From: Xiphophorus maculatus
Taxonomy: Eukaryota > Chordata > Actinopteri > Cyprinodontiformes > Poeciliidae
DNA: 64,000 nucleotides
Assembly: GCF_002775205.1 (NCBI RefSeq)
Contig: NC_036461.1
Coordinates: forward strand, 8,531,015-8,595,014
Direction: 5' to 3'
Each line of letters begins with the position of its first letter. The first letter of the stretch is position 1. Under the pieces are notes generated by a model that did not search any database, was not told the DNA's origin, and saw nothing but the letters and a program-made list of their open reading frames with translations. Of this stretch, positions 12,101-24,100 are shown one piece after another. Made by a program: the position numbers and the translations under genes.

Positions 12101-15100
12101 CCTCCTTCATTTTATGGTTGTGTGCAAGAGGGCTAAGAAAATGCTGCATCAGCAGTTCCAAACCTGACTTCCTTTAGCCCATTGGGTTTGGCACTGATGA
12201 TAACCTGCTTTGGTGTCATAGGAATTTTAGCTGAGGATAGAGCTTGTAAGCATCTCTGGTATGTGTTTCTGCCACTCCTACATGACAAAACCACAAGTAC
12301 CAAAAGCTATTTGGTTTTGCCTAACCATTAGATTAACCTCATTATAAAGAAAGCTTGTTCTAAATGTCTCTGACCAAAAATGGGGGCAATTATTTTTTTC
12401 TATGATAAAACCATACAAACCAGATAACATTAGATTGTTTCTGAGCACTACATTCATCATTGCACCCACAACGCCTGTTCCATATCTAACCAACAGATAG
12501 GAGGGATAAGCTTAAAAGGATGGTTTAAATGTTTTTTGCAGTGGGAGTTGAGAGGTTATGACTACCCGGTATCTTTTCAGAAGTAGATACCTGTCTGGTG
12601 TATTCACTTTGTTGAAACAGAGATTAGTTTTCTAGCTAATGGCTAATCAGAGTGGTGCCAAGACAAAGTGGGCTAGACCAACTCCATTCTCAAGTGTTTT
12701 AACATGTTTCATGCATTATTTCTCCATATATAGGAATAAACTCCTATTTTAAATTTTAACAAGTCCAGCAGGATAGCTACTTGACATACAGGTTCTACAT
12801 CAGAAGTTTCAATACAATAATTGTGAGTTACCAGGCATAAGCCTTTATAGGAATTGTAAGATTGATGTTGATTTAGACAGGCAAAAATGCACATTTTGGG
12901 CTCCAACACTTGTCTGAAATGTCTTCTTGTTGTCTAGGTGGAATTTTTAAAAGAACTAAGACGGCATTAAGAGGTTGTAGTCAACCCTCAATTGTTATGC
13001 CTCTGAGCTGACATGCTAGGTAGGGAGACATCTGAAAGGAAAGTTAGTTTCATGTCTGCATGTCAAGTCATTCCACAACGACTTCACAACACCTTCTTTG
13101 ATTCCACAAAGATGCTAGAGCCAACCATGTCTGCTGCAGATAAGATACTGACTGGCCATAACCTCTGAGGGGAATAGTTCAGATTTTTTGAAGTTTTGTG
13201 AAGCTATTATCAGTACTAGTTCCCTTATCTGTAGTAGAGAGATGTCATTACTTTATTAAAAAGTGGTGATCAGTTAATTGACCACAAAACCTACAAAAGT
13301 ACAAGAATGTACCATCTTCAATGCCTCTGTCAAATTAGACAGGTTGAGAACCTTTAGAAAAACCTTTAGAAATCCAAAGGTTTTCTCTCTTGGGGAGACA
13401 TAGTTGCCTCTGATCAGACACCTAATTATTATATCAGTTAATAAAACATTTTACGTTGGTTTATATGTGGAAAAAGCAATTCCAGAAATAACATTTTGTT
13501 GAAAAACCAAACACGAAAATAGTTTTGTAAAAGACTGTCCTCATGTGGGCAAGGCCTGACAAGTTTGATGTTGACGTTAACCTAACTTTCAGTGTGTATG
13601 GCACCAAAATTGTCTCTAGGCCAGAGATCCACAAACTCTTGATTTCGGCCCTGGATGAGGGAACCATTACTGATAAGGTGTGGCTTTTGTGTCTGCAAGT
13701 ACATGATGTTACACAGGTGTTTCCTTGACAATAGAAGAAAATCAATACTGGACACTAATCTTTTATATTGCACAAATACAATTGTTACCATTCATATTTT
13801 TTCCACCTATGTTCATGTTTATCCTGTCTGTTGTAGCTCTGGATGTTATAAAATCAAAATTTCAGGTGTGTCTATGACGACTTTGAACAGATTAAAATAC
13901 TTAAACCTTTTTTCTGCCTGTCAAACATTTAAAATTTATGAACTCCTTGTGTTTTTTCCTCTTTCCCATCTTTCTCAGTCAAAGTGTGCTCACAAAGTTG
14001 TAGTGACTCGCTGACTGACGGTGCTTTTATTTGCGTTGTTGGGGTATTTCTCTCCAGTTGTAATTTCCCGGCCCAGGGGAGAGTTGCAATTGCAATCAGG
14101 AAATATGGATTTCTCCTTCCTTCTGCTTTGGAGGAGGAAGAGGAGTGGTGATGCTCGGGGCAGCCGTCTACTCAGCAAGCTTTAATCTCCCATCTGGATG
14201 TAATTTACTGTGGTTTACAGAAAAGCATTTTACTGTAATAGGGACCACAATTACCACCGGTCAATCTTATCTTAGGACCTGTGTAGTGCGTGAGTGTGTG
14301 TGTGTCTGCGTATGAGTGCATCATTTACACAGTGGTTGTGTCTGTTTGTGTCTATGTCTTTGGGGAGACATCTGTGCATTCATTAATGAACTTACACTAA
14401 GGAAGCTGTATTTATCTAAATCAACATCTATATGGAGCTTTACCTCCTCCATGTCTGTTGACCCTACTTGCAGCGCAGCGTGTGTTATTTTGAAAAGCAG
14501 AAAAGCAGAGAAAGCATACCTGCCCTTATAGTGAGAAAACTCCCTGTTGAAGATAAAATTATTTTTAAAGAGTGTAGGAAACTCTCTTAGATAATCAGTC
14601 TTCAATCAATTACCTTGCAAAGGCACCCATACTCCTTCAATTTTTTTACTAAGTCATTGTGATTTTGTGTTTTAGATCAACACAAAGTAATTAATATTTC
14701 AAAATCAAATTTCAAAATACTAAGTTAAATAAATTTGTGAATTAAAATCTACAAAGTGTGGCATGCATGGATATTTACTCTGTTAGCCATAAATAAAATC
14801 TCAAATCACATAACTAGAAAATACGTTTGTAAGCTGACAGGCCCATAATAATCATAGAGGAGCTACAGAAATCCAGAGCGTAGCGGGAAAGTCTTACCCA
14901 GTACAACTGTTGCCACTGTCCTCCATTTTTTGGAAAAGTTGCAAGAAGAATTTCAGCTACAGGTTTGTCATTATCCAAATAGAGGAAGCATGTGGAAGAA
15001 GATTTTCTGGTCAGAAGAGACCAAAATTGAACTTTATGGCCTGTGGGCCCAAAAAGAACTAACCCTGCACTAACCCTGAACACACTGTTCCCACTTTAAA

Positions 15101-18100
15101 AAACTAGCCTGTGAGAGTTAATGAGAAGATGGATGGGGCTAAATACAGATAAATCTTGGAAGAGGATCTGTTGAAAGTCTCGAAGTCTTGAGACTGGGGT
15201 AGAGATTCTACACATTGATTTACGCAATGCGAGGTTTTTCATTTAAGTTCAATTTAGTGTATTTTTATTGTGCATAACAAATTTTCCCCTAAGCCCCTTT
15301 TAAAATTAGTTACTATACATTTCAATTTGATCATTTTAAAATAATACAGTCAAGTTATATTTGTTATTCAAATTGGTTGGAAGTTTTCTTCCTAAGAAAA
15401 TCCAACTGAATGCATGAAGTCACTGACTTGCCGCAAACACTCCTCCTGATGCATTATGTGGATCTCCAAATTACTGCTTTAGGATTTGGGAATCTGCCTC
15501 ATAACACATCAATGTGCCTTTTTTATAGCGTGTGAAACAAGTCCAGATTCAGTAATGCTCTACTCACCATGATTTCTGGAGTGATTGTTGTAAATGTTCA
15601 CCATGTGTTCTGGTATGAAGTTTGTTGGTAATTTGAAAGTGGCCCCCGATCATGAGCTCTGACCTGACCACTTTGCAGACCCGACTGGGTAATGTCACTC
15701 CTGATGTTTTAGGTTCACCTGCCTCGTGTATACAAAACAGTGCCTGTTTTTCCTTAGTAGGGGTGGAAAATATGTTTTGTTTTCTTCAAGCTGCATGTGA
15801 GGTCTGAGAAATGCTGCTGTGGATTTTGTTGTTGATGTAATGAACCTGGATCGCAGTGGCAGATGGAAGAGTAGCATTAGAGTGGTGTTGCGTCCACTGT
15901 TTTAGTTTCTCTGTGGTTTTACTGGTTAAGTTTCATCCTATTATGAAACTAAGAACATGTTCCTGTGTGCCACATTTATTCTTTTTAAGAATAATTAATT
16001 AAAATGACAGAGAGTCAGTGATGGTCCTTGATATGAATGATTTGTCAATGTGCTAGCCAGGGCAATAGTTGCAAGAAGGAACCAATAATCAATTTGCAAA
16101 AATAACTTCAGGACACTGCTTTGTAGCACAAAAATAAATTCTTTAAATCTATTTGTCTGTGATTAATCAACCGCTAACTATATATCAATATTACGAATAA
16201 AATTTTATATTCAAAAAATCTTTCTGCTGCTAAATTATTGAATAAACAGACATATGAGATCAACTACAAACATATTTATTGTTTATAATCTGTTATTTAG
16301 GTAATTTAACTATCAGATTGGTGCAACGTACTGTTATTCCAATTCAACTTTCAGATGTTTCAGGAATCCCTCATCATTCATGATACTTTGTTAAAAAAAT
16401 TCTTTGGAAATCTGCAAACTGACATTAACGTTGGGGACACTTGTGCTACTGCAACATGTCTGGCATTGAGAAGTTATTTTAGCCTTGAATAGTTAACTAA
16501 TAGGCCAACACAGCCAGGGCTCAAGGGTAGGAGCTTTGTCGTCCATTGCTCTTGTTGCGGATGTCTCTTGTGCGTAAGAGTATGGGTGTACCAAAAAAAT
16601 TTGCAAATCCAGAAGTTCTGAAAACTTTATTTTTTTAAAAATTGATTAACTGTGATAAAATTGTAATAAAAGCTCTGTAATTAAATAATTTAAATTAACA
16701 TGCCGAAGTCCTATATGTATGGTACATATATTTCTCTCTCTCTCTCTCCCTGTGTGTGTATATGTATATATATATATACATATATACATGTATATATATA
16801 TATATTATATTCTGTATATATATATACAGAAATACACACATAGAAATGCAGAATCTATTATTTACTTGAGTCATTATTAGCCCAAGTCTTGAGAACTGAG
16901 GAGGGGATTTTCCCAAATCTCTGCCAGTCTGCTTTTCCTCATTATTAAAGTAAACAGTTCTGCTGACGTGAACCTTGTTTTGGTTTAACTCTGATAAAAA
17001 GTATACTGCAAAGCCCACTCAGCCTGGTGACCTGACATCTCTGAAGTAATTTATTTAAAAGTCAGAGCAATCAAATAATAAGGCAGGAGCTGGGGCCACT
17101 GTAGTTGTTGTGCTACAAGAACATGTATGGTGCGTTTTGTAGCTAAAAGTTGGAATATGTAAGGGTTTGTGGCTTGACCATATCGCATTTACACTGTAAA
17201 ACCCATAAAAACTGAACCCTTATTATGGCAGCACTGTTAAATCAGTAGGATTCAACCACACTGATAATGAAAACCGAGTTCTTGCAGAATGATTTGTGTT
17301 GATAATTGTAAGATGCTGTTGGCTTCGCTGTGGTGAAAATCTCATATTTTGTCAACCACCAAATAAGTGTGTTTAGAGAAATTGTTTTCTCTAGTTTTAA
17401 GTTGGTGTCCTTATGATACCTTTTATCCTTTTGAGGGAATACCAGCAATATTCAGTATTTTCAACGATTTTCTTCCTTGTTGGTAGTTTTTACTTTCAAT
17501 ATGTAATAGGTTAGATATTTGAACTATGTATAAAAGTGAAATAAAAAGTATCTAACACTCCACTTGTTGTCAACTTGCTATTAAACAAAACATCCCTCAT
17601 GCTTACAGTCACTGTTTTGTAATCCAGTGGAAAGAACAGAAAGACCTGGAATATTGGCGTATTGCACTATGTCCATTCTTTGCTATCTTAAAAAATGCGA
17701 TGCTAATTATTTTAGCTTGGAACCAGATCTTGTTCAGCAAATTGCCATTGTACCTGCTGTTGAACTGACTTCCTCTGCTTGACCCTCTAAACTGGTATAT
17801 CCTTGAAGCATTAAGCAGAATCTCTGTCATGTTAAGTTGTGCTCCCTACGCACGCTGCCCTCTCCCTGACAGATGGATAAGCAAGGAGGTTAAAGATGAC
17901 GCAGTTCAGCTGTGTGGGACTACAGAGTGATGATGTTCTGGGCCTCTGTGGCCTGATGGCAGGAGCTCAGGGACTAAGTGAGTCCTCTAGTAACACATGA
18001 GTACAGCAGAAACAGTTTGGGGAACTCCTTTAGCTGCTGTACAATTTAACAGCCAATTTATTACATTTTCTGTTGTAATTTCTCCTTTCATTGAACTTTT

Positions 18101-21100
18101 TCTATTTTTTTTCTTGTGAGAACCATAAACTTGGGATTTTTTTATAAGTCAGATAAACAAAAAGTAGTGCATACTTGTTTTACAAATATATCTAGGCCTT
18201 CCAAGTCAAAACTTTGCAGAAACATTTTTGCAGTTGTGCTTATGAAACCCATATCTCCTCTTCCCTTTACTAAACAAGTATGTGTTACTATGTTTTGTTC
18301 TTTTGTAATAATTGCAATTTGTGGTTGTAGTTTAATAAAATATGGAAATGTTCAATGGGCATAATTACTTTTTCAAGATATTGTAAGTGAACATATTGTG
18401 GAATGTGAATAGAAGATTTCTAATGTTCAAAATAAACAACTATCCATTTGTATGATTATACTGTGGATTAGGGATAGCGTTAAACCTAATTTTAATTTGT
18501 TTTGTTCCGTTGATTTTATTTTATCTGCTTGTTTACCTGCTTCTGAACAAGAAACCTTTCCTTGGATTTTATGGTATTTTTTGTAGAAAATATACAAGAA
18601 ATATATGTTATATAAAGCATTTAGTGTCCTCAGCATAATTGTGTTTTCCAGTTGTTTGTTCCATTGCAGATTCTGTTGCAATGAGCCAAAGTTTTACACA
18701 TGCTCATAAATAGCAAGACAAACCTAGACAGCATAATCTGCCAGGTTTAATATTTGTTTAGTTGTGTAGCTTTTACTTCATCAAATAATTCCTGAAAATG
18801 ACGCAAGACCATGTTAAACCTAATTAATTAGAAGTGAATCTCCTTGAAAAAAGCTTAATTAGGGGAATGAGGTGAACGAGATACTAAAGTGAAGTCAGAA
18901 ATTGATCTAGCTTGTGGGATTTGTTTGTCGAGATCATTCATAATTTACTGATATAAAACCCTGCTTTTTCCACAAGAGCTAAACTACCTCTAGTCACCAT
19001 TGATCGCAAAGTTAATACTGCTAAGTGCAGGAGGTGAAGGAAGTAGCTACCTGAGATGTCTCAGGCAACTTTTTTATTTACATCATAGCAGCAGCTTCTC
19101 TCATACTTCTCTATTCTCAAACCCAACAGGCACCAGTGATATTTTCTTGTTATGACAAGGTTTAACCCTTGACTTCTTGAAGAGCAAGTGAGTCAAAGCC
19201 AAGAAGCTTTTGTAATGTGTAGCAAGCTCATAAAATGGAAAAGAGACAGAAAAAGTGAAAAGATCTTAGGATGGCTGGTGGTGGAGAGAGTTTTGTTTTA
19301 TTCTGATGTTGCCATAGAGAGTGGAAAATAATCAGTGCTTGACTGAGTGAAAGTGACATTGAACAATAGCTTAAACTGCTGTATGACGTTCCCATGCTGA
19401 GCATTAAAATATATTCACAGAGCAGAGCTCGTGTCCTGCTGTGTTTTTGTGCAGCAGCAGACACAGTTCGTTGGGCGCTGCTCCATGGAACAACTCTGCT
19501 GTCAGAGGAACAGCTGTACATGTTGGCCAGATGATGAGCTGCTCTGAGAAAAAGAGCGAGAAGCTTCATCTGTTCCCAAAATGCAGAGAGAAGAAATCCT
19601 GAGTGACTGTGGGGAATCCTCCTGCAGGAGGTACATATTCTACTTATCTCACTAAAAGTTTAAAATGTGTCCCTTGAATATTTGTGCGAAGTGAAATTCA
19701 TCATCGTCAAATCAGGACATTCCTCCTAAATCACGTTGCTGACTGTGGCGGTGTGCTGACAGATACCATCCTCATCCACAAGCTAATTTTGGTTCAAAAC
19801 AGGAAGAGGATGCATTTTATGTTGTGAACAGATGGTGTGAAAACAACTGTCTGATGTTGCATAACACTTTTCCATGTATCAGAGTCTGCAGTGACTGTTG
19901 CGTTTTATCAGGTTTGTGTTGGAGAGAAAAGAAAATGAAATTCAATTTTATTACGAAGGATTGCGGAAGCAGGTTGTCTGCCGCCTGTCCTGCACTTCTG
20001 CCGGAGGGTGTTTTATCAAACCTAGATTTCCCTTCCTGAGATGGAGTCAAGCAGAGGTTTTGTGTTTTCCCAGGCGAATGAGAAATTCACTCTGTTTATC
20101 AGGGGATGATGGGAAAAAATCAAGACGGAGGGGGAAGCCATCAATGGGAAAATAAATAGAGAACTGAATCTTACACCACAGGAAGCAGGTTTTTGAACCT
20201 AAACAGTTGGGCACACTGTGGAACATATCAGCAAGGATGTGCTGCTTGTCAAAAAGATTCAACCAATCCAGAGTAGGAAAAGAAGATCCACTGTCAACCC
20301 ATTTTAGGCCCGTGTAGTACCAGCTGTCACCACTGGAGGACAAAAACTTTTAACCTTTTCAATACTTACGTAGCTACATAATGATGCTGTGTTAATTAAA
20401 ATTGAAAGAAAAAATTTGATACTCTTAGGTGAATTTGTGCTACTTTTGTCATTTTTGGCTCACCTTCCAAGTAGAAGTTTCAAAAGTTAATGATTTTATT
20501 GCCACGGCTGGTGGCCTCCCCTGCAGGGTACCACAGGACTCCATGATTAGATCTTTTCATTTTTCTCTGTCTTCTGCCAGTTATTACAGGTTTTTTTTCT
20601 CATAAATATAATTATTTTTCTTTCATTTTATACAGATAGCTGATTTGTTTATTGTCCACTTTAAAACTTTGCTGATTGCTTTCTACAGCCTAGGATACAG
20701 GATACAGCCTATCCTTGGCTACATTCACAGCAGATCTTCATACTGCAGTCTAATTTTTGACTGAAATCTCATTTTTTATCTTTTTAGTGTGGTCATTCAT
20801 ACTACTAATTAAATGTGACCACAGTCAGGTATCTGTGTGAACAGTTTATGACCCCAAAGTGACCCGCATGGGGAGAAGAACGTAGCAAGTAGTCAAACAT
20901 TATAACGGATGCCAGTGTATATAGATCAATAAAGCTGTTGAGAAATAGAAACAAACAGCATTGTTACAAGATTATAACAAGATAAAGAAAGCTGTTGATA
21001 AAGAAAGCATAACTAATATCAATAGCCTTTTGTGGAGCATTAACTAAAACCTGTGTAGAGAAGTCTTTTTGGACACATAGTTAGAAGACAAATGTCATAT

Positions 21101-24100
21101 AAAATGTGACATGTAACACTGTTAAATCGTTGCCTTTTCCAGTTGATTTGACCACTGCAACACACTATATTTTGCTTATTATAATTTTCCATTTCTATCT
21201 GGAAATCTGCACTGCTTCATTTGTCAGTAGTCTCTTGATAGCTATGTTTCATTTTACCAGTCTGAACTGCTGCCCCCCCCCCCATATACTGCCTCACTTC
21301 CTCAGGTCACTAGACCAGATGCTTTTAAAGTGCTCCATAGACACGATTCAAATGTAGAGATGTTTTTTTTGGGGGGGGGGGGTTGCAGCATCTCTAAAAC
21401 TGTGGTGGGCTCTTTCATTACTGTTTTTAAAACAAACTTCATATTCTCACATTTGGTTGAATATGACGTTTTTATCGATTCTCAGTAACACTGGTTTTAT
21501 TTGTTGTTATCTCAATTGTAAAGGTATTTTGTCCAATCTTGTTTTTTTATGATATGGTCAATATATGTTTTCTGAGAGGTTCCTACTATTACATTCTTTT
21601 AGATGTCTTTTTCTCTTTTCAGAATTTACCCACGGCAGACACAAATAGCACTGTGGAAGGTAAGTATTTGTTGTTGTTTTATTTAAAAATGTATCAAAGT
21701 GCTGGAAATTAATCATGTTAATTGCATGAGCTTTAATTAAAAAATTAAAACTAATCAGTGTAGTTGAAAACAGTGTATTGACAAAATAAATATTTTCTAA
21801 ATTATTGAATAAATTGTTATATTTACACACACACACACATTCACAATGGATTATTTTATCCATATTTTGTTTATTCACAGCAGAGGTTAGATCTCAGAGA
21901 ATGACACTGATTTCAAACTCAGTTGTATTTTCCATACATTATTGGGATGTGAAATTAATGACAAAGCTCAGGAATGTTGGCTACCAGTCAGCAAGCTTGA
22001 ACTGAATCTACACAATAACAGGGCTTGTCTCAGCCAAAAGGGATTACCCAACTTTTGACCTTCTCTCCTCACATCCTTTCCCTCCCTCACATCACTATAA
22101 ATTAATGCTGCCAAAGGAGAAATAAACTACAACTTAAAGGCTTGCACAGCTCCCAGGCCGAGATCTGGAATACGTGCAGCAGAGGAAAGTTTAGAAAAGT
22201 GGAAGACATACAGTTGAGTTTAGCCATAGTAAGTGGCCAGCAAAATGTCCCTTAATGTTGTATTACAACATTACAGTTCACGGCCTCATCTCCTGATCAT
22301 GGATGCTTCCCCAACCATCTCCTCCCAGCCCGTCTGCGTTTATAAACAGCTGTTGTGGTGTCAGGCTCCAGTTGGTGACCTCTGGGGGTCAGTGCAGTCC
22401 CAGAGGAGCCTGCGGGGCAACTCAGCTCCAGTTCCAGCAGGGTTCTGTTCATGGCCATGTTCCCAGTGTTTGTTTTCTCTTCCTTCTGTGTTTGGCTATA
22501 GTCGTCCCTGTTCTTCTCTTCCCCCCACAGCAAGTAGGACACTTTCACACATGTACTCCCACAGGAAAGTGTACTGCACATTGTACAAATGTCTCTTTCT
22601 GTTATAAGAAAACAGGATACACTGTATATCACATCTGGCTTTACGTCTCTGTATACATCACATGAGCATGTCATTATTATCCTGTTTAACTAATTAATCA
22701 TACTATTTGTGAACAAATAAATAGAAACTAATAGTATAGTTTGTTTACAATCCATGTAGTGATTTTCTCTCTCATTAGAGAGCTTGGGAATTTGCTCTGA
22801 GTGGTCAGACTCTGCATCTTTATGAGAACCAAAAGTTTTTCCAAAGTGGCTCATCCTCCGATTCTTCCTAACAGTGCTGATGTTTCAAGAGGTGTGGGGT
22901 CGCAGCTTCTGTCGGACCATGGAGAAACTGGTAGAGGTTGTCCAGGAATACCCAACAGAGGTGGAGCACATCTACAGCCCCTCTTGTGTGCCACTGGTGA
23001 GATGTGCCGGCTGCTGTGGAGATGAGAATTTAGAGTGTCATCCCACTGAAACTTCAAATGTCACAATGCAGGTAAGAAAAAAGCAAAAATGTTAATACTC
23101 CTGGATTTTTTTTTTACACAATTTTACACAACTTCATATGTTCAATGTATTTTAGGGGATTTAGGTTGTAGATCAACACAAAGTTGAGCATTACTTTTGC
23201 AGGGCAATGAAATGATGCATGGTTTTCAATTTTTTGTTTTGCCAATAAAAATATGTTAAATGTAATAATCAAATCCTGTTAAACCAGAAAGCACATAAAT
23301 AGTAAACAGAGTCCAAATGAGTGTAATTTAATCATAGTATAAATTCAGCTGTCCTGAGAAGGCCTCCAAGGTTTGAACATTAGTGAATATCCAGCATCAG
23401 GAAGACATAAAAACACACACAAGTACATAGTTGTAGAGAAATTTAAATAATATCCGAAGGTTCATAGAGCTCACATAGATGAATCCATGAACAGAAAATG
23501 TAAAGAACATTCCCAGACTGCAGTCTTACTAATACATGTCCTTCCTCATAAACTCACAGGCCAGAGCATTAATCAGAGAAACAATCCAAAGGCCTATGGT
23601 AGCTCCCGGGTGGATGAACCTTCAAATAGGACAACCACTAGTTGTTCACCTTGCAGATTTTGCCTTTCTTGAAGAATGTATAGAGGAGCGCCATTGTTAA
23701 ATGAAAGCTAGGATTAGACCTTTAGCCAGACTTAACCTGTTTAAAATATATGATATGTCATGCTGGGGACACAGAAGCATGTCGATGAAGGAACTCTGGT
23801 AAAATGAAACCAAATCTGAACCTTTGGGTTGATATCCAAAGCTTCTACACCTTAAAACATAGAGGTGGCTCCATCATGCTGTGGTCAGAGCTGATGGGAA
23901 AATGAATAGAGCTAAAAACAGGGCAAAGTTAAAGACTGTTAAAGGTTACAATGACATGATAATGGGGTTGATGGTCACCTTAGAGCATGGCAGCAACTGC
24001 AACCAAACAGCCAGAGCTAAAATGTATTGATTTACGTTGCAGCATAGTTATGTGCTGGAAGGGCCTATTCAAAGTCCACACCAAAATCCAACTGAATTCA

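Noticed and set aside
21273..21382. C11 and G12 runs as a possible paired or quadruplex structure
   Set aside because: The runs are 87 nt apart with no other complementarity; single G-runs of this kind are common in introns.
22233..22674. Three overlapping frames of 120-125 codons on both strands in pgf intron 2
   Set aside because: They overlap one another in a GC-richer patch and show no domain or splice context. A conserved non-coding element is possible, but nothing supports a gene.
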